Shown here: one piece after another, positions 1 through 9,557 of the stretch
Layout of the letters: each line of letters opens with the position of its first letter
Numbering within the stretch: position 1 is the first letter of the stretch
From: Chryseolinea soli
GTDB taxonomy: Bacteria > Bacteroidota > Bacteroidia > Cytophagales > Cyclobacteriaceae
Direction: 5' to 3'
NCBI RefSeq assembly: GCF_003589925.1
Contig: NZ_CP032382.1
Coordinates: 6,262,001-6,326,000 of the forward strand
Length of the DNA: 64,000 bases
The notes under the pieces: model-generated
What the model was told of the DNA's origin: nothing
Databases searched by the model: none
What the model saw: only the letters and a program-made list of their open reading frames with translations
Program-made: the position numbers and the translations under genes

Positions 1-1
1 G

Positions 2-1225
2 AACGAGATCGCCACCTGGGGGCACATGCTCCCGGAAAACATAGAGATGGATTTCGAAGGCAACAAGGCCACCATGCGCCGCGGGCGCAACCTCTATGGC
101 TTCCTGATGGCCCGCAGCACCTACGAAGGCACCAAGGCGTTGCTGAAAGGCAAGCGCCCCTTCAACCTGACACGCTCGGGCTACAGCGGCGTGCAACGCT
201 ATGCCGCCTTGTGGACCGGCGACAACGTGGCCTATGACGAACACATGATCATGGGTGCGCGCATGGTCTCCAACCTGGGTCTTGGCGGTATCGCCTTTGC
301 GGGCTATGACGTGGGAGGATTTGTGGGCGATGCCAACACCAAGCTTTATGCCCGTTGGATCTCCATCGGCGCCTTCTCCCCTTTCTTCCGCGGCCACTCC
401 ATGATCAACAGCCGCGACTCCGAGCCGTGGGCCTATGGCGAAGAGGTGGAACAGATCTCCCGCAACTACATCAAGTTCCGCTATCAACTCCTCCCCTACA
501 TCTATTCGCTGTTCCATGAAGCTGCCGAGACCGGCATGCCCGTGCAGCGCGCACTGGCCCTGGACTATACACACGACTTCAAGATCTACGACGGACAGTT
601 TTACAACCAGTATTTATTCGGCCCGAACTTCCTGGTAGCACCCGTAGAAAGTACGCGCGATTTTGTGAAGGTCTATTTCCCCGAAGGCAAGTGGTACTCG
701 CTGTACGACGGCAAACCCTTTACCGGCAACACGGAGGTGATCGTGGAGTGCCCTGCGCATAGGCTTCCCGTATATGTGAAAGCTGGGGCCGTGATCCCGA
801 TGCAGCCGGTGCGATCGCATACCAAAGAAGCCACAGACACCCTGATCGTGCACGTGTACACCGGAAGCGATTCGCGTTTTTGCTACTACACCGACGACGG
901 GAGCACGTTTGCTTATCAACAAGGAGAATTTTCAAAACGCTGGATCACCTATAGCGATCGTCAACGACAAATCACCTTCGAAGAAGTGGAAGGCATGTAT
1001 ACGTCGCCGGTAAAACACCTGGCGGTGGTGGTTCACGGCCTCGACCAGAGCGTGTTGCACGTCCAGGTGAACGGCGAGCACAAGGCCTTCCGCCACGAGA
1101 CGAATACGTTCTTTGCTGCGCTGGAAAAATTCGATCCCATCTACGATCCGGAGCCGGCGCCCTATGAGGACGTGCACCGCGTGGACGTGGACTATCGCCA
1201 CGGGGCGATCGTGCTGCAGTGGTAA
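2..1225 (+). CDS. Glycoside hydrolase family 31 alpha-glucosidase, 3' part
   Basis: This gene enters from outside the window and is open from base 2, giving about 407 C-terminal residues. The stretch with RSGYSGVQRYAALWTGDN matches the GH31 region around the general acid/base Asp, here the D of TGDN. It is followed by the conserved FRGHS segment, the end of the barrel, and the C-terminal beta-sandwich domains. The nucleophile region lies upstream and cannot be seen. GH31 enzymes of this type release glucose from alpha-glucans and oligosaccharides. The next gene, on the same strand 80 bases on, is a sugar MFS transporter, which suggests joint alpha-glucoside or maltodextrin use. Family assignment is firm; the exact substrate is inferred. 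Confidence 0.93.
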   Translation, partial: NEIATWGHMLPENIEMDFEGNKATMRRGRNLYGFLMARSTYEGTKALLKGKRPFNLTRSGYSGVQRYAALWTGDNVAYDEHMIMGARMVSNLGLGGIAFAGYDVGGFVGDANTKLYARWISIGAFSPFFRGHSMINSRDSEPWAYGEEVEQISRNYIKFRYQLLPYIYSLFHEAAETGMPVQRALALDYTHDFKIYDGQFYNQYLFGPNFLVAPVESTRDFVKVYFPEGKWYSLYDGKPFTGNTEVIVECPAHRLPVYVKAGAVIPMQPVRSHTKEATDTLIVHVYTGSDSRFCYYTDDGSTFAYQQGEFSKRWITYSDRQRQITFEEVEGMYTSPVKHLAVVVHGLDQSVLHVQVNGEHKAFRHETNTFFAALEKFDPIYDPEPAPYEDVHRVDVDYRHGAIVLQW

Positions 1226-1305
1226 TGTTAACGATTGCTCTTGGGAATTTCGCGGGTTTTGTTCACTTTTAACGGATCACCATCCGCCACTGAGCAACCT
1301 AGACC

Positions 1306-2658
1306 GTGCAAACCGCCACTGCTACCCTAACGGAAAAACCCCGCCTTACCCGCGCGCAAATCTGGAACATGAGCTTCGGATTTTTTGGCATCCAGTTCGG
1401 CTTTGCACTTCAAAATGGAAATGCTTCGCGCATCCTGGGCATCTTTGGCGCGGAGGTGGAGCACTTGTCGCTGTTTTGGCTGGCGGCACCGCTCACGGGG
1501 ATGATCGTCCAACCCATCATCGGCCATTATAGCGATCGTACCTGGACATCATTGGGACGGCGACGCCCATATTTCCTCGCCGGCGCCATTCTTGCGTCGA
1601 GCGCGCTCATCTTCATGCCCAACGCCGATTGGCTTGTGAGCCTGCTTCCGCCGTTGTACGTAGGCGCGGGCATCCTCATGATCATGGATGCGTCCTTTAA
1701 CGTGGCCATGGAGCCCTTCCGGGCCCTGGTGGCCGACCTGCTTCCTTCTGATCAACGTACCCTGGGTTTTTCAATACAGACCTGCCTCATAGGTCTGGGC
1801 GCCGTGATCGGCTCTTTCCTGCCCCTCATTTTTGCCGAGCTCATTGGCGTTCCGAAAGTAGCGCCTGCTGGTGAGGTGCCCTTGAACGTAACACTTTCGT
1901 TCTATGTGGGCGCCTTCATTTTTCTGGTCGCGATCATATGGACCGTTGTCACCACGAGAGAATATCCACCCAGCGAGGATCAAAAAGAAGATCATAAAGA
2001 ACAGGCACATCGTGGCCTTTCACAAATATTCCACGATTTCCGGGCTATGCCGAAGACCATGAAACAACTGGGCCTGGTTCAATTTTTTTCATGGTCGGCG
2101 CTTTTTACGATGTGGGTTTTCACGACATCCGCTGTATCTACGCACGTCTATGGCGTGCCGCTAAGCGACAGGAGCTCAGTTGGTGCGCAAACGGCAGGCA
2201 ATTGGGTGAGCGGGTTATTTGGAATCTACAATGGCGTATCGGCCGTGTATGCTATGCTCTTGCCTTATGTGGCCTTTAAGCTGGGTCGAAAATTGGCTTA
2301 TTCGCTGTCGCTTACAGCGGGTGGCCTGGGCCTTATTTCGATGTATTTCATCTCGGATCCCGGGGTCCTGGTATTTTCCATGGTGGGGGTAGGCATAGCT
2401 TGGGCCAGTATTTTGGGCATGCCGTATGCTATTCTGGCGGGGGCCGTTCCCTCTCATAAGATGGGCGTGTATATGGGACTGTTCAATTTCTTCATCACCT
2501 GCCCGCAAATTGTGACCAGCCTCGCAGGCGGCCCCATTGTGAAATATGTGTTCCATTCGCAACCGATCTACTGCATTGTTATGGCAGGGACGCTCCTTCT
2601 GATCGCCGCGCTTTGTGTCCGGTTTGTCGATGACAAGGATGATCCGATAAAGGCGTGA
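1306..2658 (+). CDS. MFS transporter, probable alpha-glucoside/maltose type
   Basis: A 450-residue polytopic membrane protein with about 12 hydrophobic segments. A loop with SDRTWTSLGRRRPYF after the second helix is the MFS A-like motif as found in the glycoside/SLC45/maltose branch, where the RRRP segment is characteristic. The start used is GTG, because no ATG lies closer to the start of homology; the first clear motif begins about residue 20. It lies just downstream of a GH31 alpha-glucosidase on the same strand, so uptake of the products or substrates of that enzyme across the inner membrane is likely. The transported sugar and coupling ion are inferred. No frameshift or missing segment is visible. 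Confidence 0.85.
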   Translation: MQTATATLTEKPRLTRAQIWNMSFGFFGIQFGFALQNGNASRILGIFGAEVEHLSLFWLAAPLTGMIVQPIIGHYSDRTWTSLGRRRPYFLAGAILASSALIFMPNADWLVSLLPPLYVGAGILMIMDASFNVAMEPFRALVADLLPSDQRTLGFSIQTCLIGLGAVIGSFLPLIFAELIGVPKVAPAGEVPLNVTLSFYVGAFIFLVAIIWTVVTTREYPPSEDQKEDHKEQAHRGLSQIFHDFRAMPKTMKQLGLVQFFSWSALFTMWVFTTSAVSTHVYGVPLSDRSSVGAQTAGNWVSGLFGIYNGVSAVYAMLLPYVAFKLGRKLAYSLSLTAGGLGLISMYFISDPGVLVFSMVGVGIAWASILGMPYAILAGAVPSHKMGVYMGLFNFFITCPQIVTSLAGGPIVKYVFHSQPIYCIVMAGTLLLIAALCVRFVDDKDDPIKA

Positions 2659-2814
2659 CCCAAAGTGGAAATCATGAAAATCAGAGGGACCTGGACACAT
2701 GTAACTTTTTCTAAAAGGAAGCGCCTCCTAAACCCGGTTTGACGCTTTGCTGGCTTTTACTTTTCGCGCCATACTGATTACCTTTCGACACTCAAATACA
2801 ACAGGATCACCCCC

Positions 2815-3951
2815 ATGAAACCAGGACGCCTACTCATCCTCTTTTCCCTTATCCTTCTAGCATGCAGTTCCGGTAAACAGGCCTATGAGCGCGGCGACTA
2901 CTACGGCGCGGTCATGAAGGCCGTGCAGCGCTTGCGACAAAATCCCGACCATTCGAAATCCCTGGAAACGCTGAAGAGCGCATATCCCCTGGCGGTGGAA
3001 TATTTCGAGACGGAAGCCAACAACCAGATCGCCTCTAACTCGGCCTTCAAGTGGAAGAACGCCATTCAATCCTACGACCAGATCAACAATCTGTACGAGG
3101 CCGTGCGGCAATGTCCCGGTTGCAAGAAGGCAGTGTCCAATCCCAAAAACTACTATGCCGAGATCGGTCCGCTAAAAGAAAAGGCCGCCGATGAAAGCTA
3201 CAATGCCGGCATCGAAGCGCTGATGAAAGGTGAACGCAACGAAGCCAAAAAAGCCTTCTTCAATTTCTCGGACGCGCAAGTGTTTGTGCCCGGCTACAAA
3301 GACGTGGTCGAATACCTGGACAAGGCCAAATTTGAAGCCACGCTGAAGGTGATCATCGAACAAATTCCCGTGCCGGCGCGCTACAACCTGAGCGGAGGGT
3401 TCTTCCAGGACAAAGTGGAAGAGTTTCTGCATAACAACTACACGGAAATGACCTTTATAAAATTCTATACTCCCGAAGAAGCTAAAGTTGCCCAGCTTCC
3501 CTATGCCGACCAGATCATCCGCATCCAATTCGATGACTTTTCAGTAGGCAATACGTTGATGAAGGAAAAAGAAGAGACCGTGAGCCGCGACAGCGTGAAG
3601 GTGGGCGAAACAAAAGTGAATGGCAAAATGGTTCCTGTCTACAACACCGTGAAAGCAAAGCTCACCACCTATCGCAAAGAACTTAGCTCCAACGGTCTGC
3701 TGAGCATGATCGTGGTTGATGCCAAGACCAACGGGGTGCTGACACACCGCAAGTTCCCGGGCGAGTATGTGTGGGTGAGCCAATGGGCACGCTTCAACGG
3801 CGACGAACGCGCCTTGAGCGACGAACAACTGCGCACGTGCCGGCTGAAAGAGCTCCAACCTCCCGGCCCGCAAGACCTGTTCCTGGAATTCACCAAACCG
3901 ATCTATAACCAACTGATCCCGTCCGTGAAAAACTTTTACCAGAGCTATTGA
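2815..3951 (+). CDS. Lipoprotein of unknown function
   Basis: A 378-residue protein beginning with a lipoprotein signal peptide; the hydrophobic segment ends in LLAC with Cys17 as the predicted lipidated residue. The mature part is rich in Lys, Glu and Tyr, and residues about 40-170 look like helical repeats of TPR-like character (for example YNAGIEALMKGERNEAKKAF). The C-terminal half is predicted mixed alpha/beta. I do not recognise a named family. It is separated by 156 bases from the transporter upstream and carries its own likely -7 box, TACCTTTC at 2779-2786, one mismatch from TAnnTTTG. A strong terminator follows, so it is probably a single-gene unit. The gene is real; the role is unknown. 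Confidence 0.75.
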   Translation: MKPGRLLILFSLILLACSSGKQAYERGDYYGAVMKAVQRLRQNPDHSKSLETLKSAYPLAVEYFETEANNQIASNSAFKWKNAIQSYDQINNLYEAVRQCPGCKKAVSNPKNYYAEIGPLKEKAADESYNAGIEALMKGERNEAKKAFFNFSDAQVFVPGYKDVVEYLDKAKFEATLKVIIEQIPVPARYNLSGGFFQDKVEEFLHNNYTEMTFIKFYTPEEAKVAQLPYADQIIRIQFDDFSVGNTLMKEKEETVSRDSVKVGETKVNGKMVPVYNTVKAKLTTYRKELSSNGLLSMIVVDAKTNGVLTHRKFPGEYVWVSQWARFNGDERALSDEQLRTCRLKELQPPGPQDLFLEFTKPIYNQLIPSVKNFYQSY

Positions 3952-3987
3952 TCGCCGCCAAGAAAGCAGGAATATATTGATCGTGAT

Positions 3988-4015
3988 AGCCCGGCCGTTA
4001 TGACCGGGCTTTTTT
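3988..4015 (+). terminator. Rho-independent terminator after the lipoprotein gene
   Basis: AGCCCGG at 3988-3994 pairs with CCGGGCT at 4004-4010, with a 9-base loop, followed by a run of T to 4015. It lies 37 bases after the stop of the lipoprotein gene. Confidence 0.85.
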
Positions 4016-4217
4016 GTTGGCGCCGCCTTTCGGCGAATGAGAAATCAGGCTTGGGTGGGTGTTTGAACGCTGGATCATTCCTTCGGGCACCCCTTTTGGG
4101 TTATGGCCGTGAGCGGTCGGTCTTTTAATCGAGGGAAATGTAGCCTGTCCGACACTTCGGGAGAACCGGGTAAACTATTTTATTCGTATCTAGGTTAAGT
4201 AAACAAATCCTATAAAT

Positions 4218-4865
4218 ATGCGATCCATCTTCATTTCACTGGCCTTTGTAGCCTTGTTCGCAGGGGTTTCTTGTGGTCAAAAAAACAAAAACACAAAGAA
4301 GACAATGACAAATCCTATTCAAACAGAAGGCCTGGAGCTTGCCACTTTCGGTTCCGGTTGCTTCTGGTGTACCGAAGCTGTTTTCCAAAATGTAGAAGGT
4401 GTCGAAAAAGTTGAATCCGGTTATTCAGGGGGCAAGGTAAAGAACCCGACCTACAAAGAAGTGTGCAGCGGTCTCACCGGCCACGCTGAAGTGATCCAAC
4501 TTACCTACGACCCGAAAAAGGTGACCTACGACGAGTTGTTGGAGATCTTCTGGAAGACCCACGATCCGACCACCCTAAACCGACAGGGCAACGACGAAGG
4601 GCCGCAGTATCGCTCGGTGATCTTTTATCACAACGATGAACAAAAGCGATTGGCCGAATCTTATAAGGCAAAACTTATCCAGGAGCAAATATACGATCGT
4701 CCGATCGTCACGGAGATCACGCCTTTCAGTGTGTTCTACAAGGCCGAAGACTATCACCAAAACTACTACAACCTGAATGGTAACGCTCCCTACTGCTCGT
4801 ATGTTATCCAACCCAAGGTTGAAAAGTTTAAGAAGGTGTTTAAAGACAAATTGAAAAAAGAATAA
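4218..4865 (+). CDS. msrA: Peptide-methionine (S)-S-oxide reductase MsrA, exported lipoprotein
   Basis: MsrA reduces the S-epimer of methionine sulfoxide in proteins. The active-site motif GCFWC is present with catalytic Cys48, and the family segments GYSGG, TGHAE and GPQYRS follow in order. A Cys near the C-terminus (PYCSY) could serve as resolving residue. The first 19 residues form a hydrophobic leader ending in a Cys (GVSC), which points to a lipoprotein and so to repair of envelope proteins; the -3 position is Gly, a weak fit to the lipobox. A Lys/Asn-rich linker then joins the catalytic domain. The gene stands alone between terminators, with an unrelated anti-sigma gene convergent to it. 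Confidence 0.95.
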   Translation: MRSIFISLAFVALFAGVSCGQKNKNTKKTMTNPIQTEGLELATFGSGCFWCTEAVFQNVEGVEKVESGYSGGKVKNPTYKEVCSGLTGHAEVIQLTYDPKKVTYDELLEIFWKTHDPTTLNRQGNDEGPQYRSVIFYHNDEQKRLAESYKAKLIQEQIYDRPIVTEITPFSVFYKAEDYHQNYYNLNGNAPYCSYVIQPKVEKFKKVFKDKLKKE

Positions 4866-4961
4866 ATTTTTTTTCGATCCGTGAAACCTACAGCCATGAG
4901 TAGCGTTAGTATTCTTGAGTAGAGTAATTCTTCTCATAGGTTTAGGTTTAGGTAACAAAAA

Positions 4962-4986
4962 AGCCCAGAGACGCTGGGCTTTTTTG
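4962..4986. terminator. Bidirectional terminator between msrA and the anti-sigma gene
   Basis: AGCCCAG (4962-4968) pairs with CTGGGCT (4974-4980) around a 5-base loop. A-tract on the left and T-tract on the right allow termination from both strands, fitting the convergent genes on each side. Confidence 0.85.
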
Positions 4987-5062
4987 CATTTATACCGTTG
5001 TGTAAATTCCTTCTTAAATTTTCCTTAAAGCGAAAGCTTAATCAACCACAGAATATTTCCTT

Positions 5063-5599
5063 CTACACAGATTCTTCCTTCTTTTCTTTCTTATCCTTGT
5101 ATGATTCACCCTCTTTCTTTTCCAGCGTGTGCAGTTGCTGGTTCAGCAGGTCGATGCGAATGAGGAGATTGAGCACGAGCGCGTCTTTCACTTTCTGGCT
5201 GGGATGCGCTTTCATTTCTTCTTTCAACACGCTGTACATCGCCTCGAGCTGTTGAAAATCTTGCGTGAAGCCATTCAGTCCTTCGTTTCTTTGAAACTCG
5301 TCGATGAGTTGTACTTTTTCAGAGATCTGGTTGATGTAGAAACGCTCGACATCCCTGAATTCGTTGGCTGCCACCTCGGAGACCGCGGGCTTTGCATTTG
5401 TTTTCTGGTAGAACAGATAACCCGACAGGGCCATGAACACCACGGCCGCGGCGCGCCAGAGCGTGAGCGAGTTCCAAACTGTCGTTCGTGAACCTTGCTG
5501 TGTGGCGGCATGGATGTTTTTCCACACCCGTTCAGACGGCTCCTTGTCGTCGAAGGCGGCGCGGTTCCGGTGTACAAAATCTTCCAGTTGATCTTTCAT
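5063..5599 (-). CDS. Probable anti-sigma factor, single-pass membrane protein
   Basis: A 178-residue protein with a short acidic and basic N-terminal cytoplasmic part, one membrane helix at about residues 45-65 (LWRAAAVVFMALSGYLFYQ), and a charged, largely helical extracytoplasmic part ending in a Lys/Glu-rich tail. The N-terminal segment with FVHRNRAAFDD and W/V residues resembles the small sigma-binding part of Bacteroidota anti-sigma factors. It starts 45 bases after an ECF sigma gene on the same strand, the usual order of sigma then anti-sigma. Function is inferred from architecture and neighbour; there is no zinc-binding ZAS motif (HxxxCxxC). Confidence 0.7.
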   Translation of the reverse strand: MKDQLEDFVHRNRAAFDDKEPSERVWKNIHAATQQGSRTTVWNSLTLWRAAAVVFMALSGYLFYQKTNAKPAVSEVAANEFRDVERFYINQISEKVQLIDEFQRNEGLNGFTQDFQQLEAMYSVLKEEMKAHPSQKVKDALVLNLLIRIDLLNQQLHTLEKKEGESYKDKKEKKEESV

Positions 5600-5644
5600 A
5601 TGCGTGCTCGTTTTCGTTCTCTTCTCGATCCCTGATATAGGGTG

Positions 5645-6196
5645 TTATCTCAGGTGAACCTGGGTTAATAATTGTCTCAATTTACTTTTCGCGCGGTTGA
5701 GCTGCGATTTCGAAGTCGACTCCGTGATGCCCATGATCTCGGCGATCTCCTGGTGGTCGTAGCCTTCCAACAAATATAGCGAGAGCACGGACCGGTAGCC
5801 ATCGGGCAACTGTTCGATACCCCGTTTCACCCGGTCAACCGTGAGTTCATTCCCATAGTCGGCGGGTGGCTCCTCCTCGGCAACATCCCATTTTTCGTCG
5901 TCGGGTATGGCTTCGTGCTTTTTCTTGTTCAGAGCGTTGATGGCCTTGTTCACCACGATGCGTTTCAACCAGGCGCCAAAGGTGGCGTCGCCACGGTAGC
6001 TATCGAGGTTGCGGAAGGCGTTGATGAAGGCCTCCTGGAGCACGTCCTCGGCCTCCTCCTCGCTTCGGGTGATGCGGTAGCCCACATTGTACATGGCCTT
6101 GGCATAGAGCTTATAAAGGCTATGCTGCGCCACGCTGTCGCCCGCCTTGCAACGCTCGATCAGGTCGTGGTGAATGTTTACTCCCGGTTGGTCCAC
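5645..6196 (-). CDS. ECF-type RNA polymerase sigma factor
   Basis: A 183-residue sigma-70 family protein with only regions 2 and 4. Region 2 contains the DVLQEAFINAFRNL segment that binds core polymerase and the -10 element, and region 4 contains the HTH with GYDHQEIAEIMGITESTSKSQ. Length and layout are those of ECF factors. The start is GTG (valine codon read as Met), since the next ATG lies inside region 2. The anti-sigma gene follows on the same transcript. A candidate promoter with one mismatch, TACCTTGG, lies at 6226-6233 on the same strand. The stress or signal it answers to cannot be told from sequence. Confidence 0.93.
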   Translation of the reverse strand: MDQPGVNIHHDLIERCKAGDSVAQHSLYKLYAKAMYNVGYRITRSEEEAEDVLQEAFINAFRNLDSYRGDATFGAWLKRIVVNKAINALNKKKHEAIPDDEKWDVAEEEPPADYGNELTVDRVKRGIEQLPDGYRSVLSLYLLEGYDHQEIAEIMGITESTSKSQLNRAKSKLRQLLTQVHLR

Positions 6197-6273
6197 AACG
6201 AAGACAGTCTTTTAGTTTTCAAAGACCAAGGTAAACAGAAATGGTTGCATGGAATGGCCGGAAAAATGGGTTG

Positions 6274-7707
6274 TCATTCCGGATTTGGCAGGGGATCGGC
6301 GTTTCTCACCAGCCCCTTTTCGGCGGCGATCCGGTGGAGCAGGGCCAGGGCCTCCTCCTTGTCGTTTCGGATCTCGCCTTCCAGAATGGCTTCCTTGATC
6401 TGCTCCTTGATGTCGCCGATGATGCGGCCGGGAGGCAGGTTATACATGGCCATGATCATGTCGCCGGTCACGGGCGGCTGGAAATTGCGGATGTTGTCCT
6501 TCTGCTCCACCTCGGCGATCTTCTGCTCCACGAGGTCAAAATTCTTCAGGAACCGGCCCACCTTTTCCATGTTCTTGGAAGTGATGTCGGCCCGGCACAG
6601 GGTCATGAGCGCGTCGATGTCGTTGCCCGCGTCGAAGAGCAAGCGGCGGATAGCGCTGTCGGTCACCTCCTTGGCCAATGGAATCGGGCGCAGGTGCAGA
6701 CGCACGAGGTTCTGGACAAACAGCATGTGCTCGTTCATGGGCAGTTTGAGGCGCTTGAAAATGCCCGGGGTCATGCGCGCGCCACGGTCTTCATGGCCGT
6801 GAAAAGTCCAACCGTGGTCTTTGTCATAGCGCTTGGTGGCCGGCTTGGCGATGTCGTGTAGTATGGCCGCCCAGCGCAACCAGAGGTCACTGGATTCCTT
6901 GGCGACGTTGTCCAGCACCTGCAGGGTGTGGAAGAAATTATCCTTATGGGCGCGGTTCCCCACGTACTCTACACCGTGCAACGCCACCAGCTCGGGGAAG
7001 AACTGGTTGAGCAGGCCACTGTGAAAGAGCAGCTTGAAGCCGTATGATGGTATGGGGCTCAGAATGATCTTGTTAAGTTCGTCCGTAATGCGCTCCTGTG
7101 ATACGATCTTGAGACGGGCCGCTTGGGTGGTGAGGGCCTGAAAGGTGTCGGCCTCGATGTCGTAATTCAGTTGGGAAGCAAAGCGGACGGCGCGCATCAT
7201 GCGGAGCGGGTCGTCGGAGAAGGTGACCTCCGGGTCGAGCGGGGTGCGGATGCTTTTTTTGCGCATGTCTTCCTGGCCCCCAAACGGGTCGATGAGCTCG
7301 CCAAAATTCCGCTGGTTTAGGCTGATGGCCAGGGCGTTCATGGTGAAGTCGCGGCGCTTCTGGTCGTCGTCGAGGGTGCCGTCTTCCACGATAGGTTTGC
7401 GGGATTCGGCACGGTAGGATTCTTTGCGGGCCCCCACAAACTCCAGGTCCATGTTGTCGAACCGGATCTGGGCGGTGCCAAAGTTTTTATAGATGGCCAC
7501 ATGCACATCCGGGCCGAGGGCTTTGGCCACTTCCTGGGCCAGGGCGATACCACTGCCGATGCAGACGAAATCGATGTCTTTACTTGGACGCTTCAGAATG
7601 AGGTCACGGACATAGCCTCCCACCACGTAGGTATCCAGACCCAACCGGTCGGCTACAGCGCCGATGCGGCGGAATACGGGGTGATCGAGGGAGGTGGCCA
7701 GGTTCAT
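6274..7707 (-). CDS. CCA tRNA nucleotidyltransferase / polynucleotide adenylyltransferase family with HD domain
   Basis: A 477-residue class II nucleotidyltransferase. The N-terminal catalytic motif GGYVRDLILKRPSKDIDF gives GG, R-D and the metal-binding DxD; the RRDFTMNALA and later RFA-type neck motifs follow; a C-terminal HD domain is shown by HKDNFFHTLQVLDN and ILHDIAKP. The likely job is adding CCA to tRNA 3' ends. Bacteroidota usually carry this HD-containing version, so cca is plausible, though poly(A) polymerase cannot be fully excluded. I chose the ATG at 7707 over an upstream in-frame start because the conserved protein begins there and a well-formed promoter sits 22 bases upstream. 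Confidence 0.88.
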   Translation of the reverse strand: MNLATSLDHPVFRRIGAVADRLGLDTYVVGGYVRDLILKRPSKDIDFVCIGSGIALAQEVAKALGPDVHVAIYKNFGTAQIRFDNMDLEFVGARKESYRAESRKPIVEDGTLDDDQKRRDFTMNALAISLNQRNFGELIDPFGGQEDMRKKSIRTPLDPEVTFSDDPLRMMRAVRFASQLNYDIEADTFQALTTQAARLKIVSQERITDELNKIILSPIPSYGFKLLFHSGLLNQFFPELVALHGVEYVGNRAHKDNFFHTLQVLDNVAKESSDLWLRWAAILHDIAKPATKRYDKDHGWTFHGHEDRGARMTPGIFKRLKLPMNEHMLFVQNLVRLHLRPIPLAKEVTDSAIRRLLFDAGNDIDALMTLCRADITSKNMEKVGRFLKNFDLVEQKIAEVEQKDNIRNFQPPVTGDMIMAMYNLPPGRIIGDIKEQIKEAILEGEIRNDKEEALALLHRIAAEKGLVRNADPLPNPE

Positions 7708-8218
7708 TGTGCGTGAAAGTGTTTCGGTCAAAGTTAGCAAGCAAAAGTCCGATTTAACAAGCCTGCTTTTCAATTGCCTTCTTGATAAAAGAAATTGCTG
7801 GTCATCGTCGGCAGAAAGGCCGTAAACCACGGGGCAATTCCTTCGCAGGCGATAGAGAAATCATTTTTCAGTTTGAGGCATGTGGCACACCTCGTGCTGC
7901 GTCGCCAAAGTATCAACGACCAATGGCTCGTCGATCCATGGGTAGTTGTGATCGGGAAAGATAGATTGCCTCTGAAGTTTCGATCGATCGCTATCGGTTT
8001 GACATAGAGACCCGGTGATGGCCAATCGCCGTCATCATGCCAATAATAACGTACCGAATCACAGCCTTGCCGGGTCTATTTACCCTATATTCTTTTTGGG
8101 TAGCGTTGTTTGGTATTTCAAAAAAATAAAACGTTCTTAGCTATCGCCGGCCAATCCAACATGACCCTGATTGGGCAGAGCCAGCCAATTTGTATGTCAT
8201 TTTAAAAACATTCCAACC
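7708..8218. other. Intergenic region without a supportable gene
   Basis: The 511 bases between divergent genes hold the promoter of the nucleotidyltransferase gene at the left edge. A frame at about 7795-8007 is open but has no convincing start, composition or family signal. AGACCCGG near 8008-8015 and CCGGGTCT near 8071-8078 form an 8-base inverted repeat with a long spacer. A weak promoter-like TATATTCT lies at 8086-8093. Nothing else is seen. Confidence 0.5.
7729..7760 (-). promoter_or_regulatory. Promoter of the CCA-type nucleotidyltransferase gene
   Basis: On the minus strand, TTG (7758-7760), 21 bases, then TAACTTTG (7729-7736) match the Bacteroidota -33/-7 pattern. Predicted initiation is about 15 bases before the ATG at 7707. 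Confidence 0.65.
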
Positions 8219-9319
8219 ATGCTTCCTAATTTTATGAAATTTCGTGACCTGTCCGGGGGTCTTTTGCTTGTTTTGATTTTTGCCATCGTTCTTGAAAGTT
8301 GCAAAGACGACGCCCCCGACCCGGTGGTGCCTGTAGTGGTCAATTTTCAAAGTAAGTCCGTGTCCGTCAATGAATCGAAAGTCGATGGCGAAGTCGTTAC
8401 CCTTGCCTTGCAAGGGCCAGCCACAAGAGACCAGAATGTTAAAGTATCGATCAGTGATCACACGACTTCTTATGGGGACGACTATGTGACAGAGCCTGTT
8501 GCCGTTGGCGGTATGATCACTTTGCATGTTGCGAAAGGCGCGACAAATGCTTCCTTTAAAATCGTTCCAAAAGTGAATTCGGCTTTTGATGGAGACAAAG
8601 ACGTGACCTTTTTCCTCACGGGAACCGATAGCGTTAGCGTTGTGGGCAATGCGGAATCGCGGGCAACCATTGTCGATGACGACTTGGTATTTTTTCTTCC
8701 CATGCTGGCATCGATTGCCGACAATTCTCATTTTTCGAATCAGATCTTGGAGGGCTCAGGTTCTTTTGTTCCCGGCACGACTGGCAAACCGGCCACGGCT
8801 TATCATTTGAATGGCTATTCCGATCGGATCATCGTAAAAAATGCGTCGGCGTTGGATAAAATTGAAAAGATAACCCTTGCAGCCTGGGTGAAGCCGGAAT
8901 CCTTCTATGGTAATGGAAACAACGGAATCCTGGAAAAACCCTATCAAACGCACTCAGGCCCGACGTATCAATACAAACTCGGACTGACCGGCGACGAGTA
9001 TCCGAACACAACGGCCACGTTCAACTTTGCGCTGTCACTGAATCTTCAATATAAAGTAGTGGTTTCGCCTGCCACATGGGTGACCGGACAATGGTATTTC
9101 GTCGTGGCGACTTATGATGGAGCGGCCATGTCGCTCTACGTGAACGGAGAACTTTCGATATCTCAACCCGCAACCGGGGTGATCAACCAGTTTGGCCAGA
9201 ACCTGGTGATCGGCGAGACCTACAATATCTCGTCCTATACTCCAGGAAATTTTGGTGAAATGCGCATTTATAACCGTGCGTTGTCGGCTGCGGAGATCAA
9301 GGATCTCTATCAGCGCTAA
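8219..9319 (+). CDS. Lipoprotein with Calx-beta-like and LamG/ConA-like domains
   Basis: A 366-residue surface-type protein. The N-terminus is a lipoprotein leader whose hydrophobic stretch ends in VLESC. Residues about 40-155 look like a Calx-beta-type domain: GDDYVTEP, an ATIVDDD ending and alternating beta strands. Residues about 160-366 are a concanavalin A-like/LamG_3 domain, shown by ITLAAWVKPE, GQWYFVVATYDGAAMSLYVNG and GEMRIYNRALSAAEIKDLY. Such proteins bind glycans on the cell surface. The ATG at 8219 is preferred to an upstream TTG frame start because it gives a compact signal peptide. No catalytic residues are evident. It converges with a phosphoesterase gene across a 238-base gap, with no family link between them. 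Confidence 0.82.
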   Translation: MLPNFMKFRDLSGGLLLVLIFAIVLESCKDDAPDPVVPVVVNFQSKSVSVNESKVDGEVVTLALQGPATRDQNVKVSISDHTTSYGDDYVTEPVAVGGMITLHVAKGATNASFKIVPKVNSAFDGDKDVTFFLTGTDSVSVVGNAESRATIVDDDLVFFLPMLASIADNSHFSNQILEGSGSFVPGTTGKPATAYHLNGYSDRIIVKNASALDKIEKITLAAWVKPESFYGNGNNGILEKPYQTHSGPTYQYKLGLTGDEYPNTTATFNFALSLNLQYKVVVSPATWVTGQWYFVVATYDGAAMSLYVNGELSISQPATGVINQFGQNLVIGETYNISSYTPGNFGEMRIYNRALSAAEIKDLYQR

Positions 9320-9557
9320 AGGGGGGACCATTCCACCCCGATCCGTTCCAACAGACAAAAAAGGGTCCTTACGTTCTTCCTTTACGTGAAAAAATGGAAG
9401 GCATCAATGAATGGAATTCTATTCTTACAAATTTGACCAGCAAAAAGGAGAGCTTTCATAGAAGGCTCCCCAAAGCTTGTCAAGTAACGCTGACTCCACC
9501 CATTGATGGAATTTTATAGTTTCACCTGTGATAAAGGCAGATAGCTTTCATTAGGCG

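Noticed and set aside
7795..8007. 70-codon plus-strand frame
   Set aside because: No ATG start, no homology that I can name, and it lies between divergent promoters.
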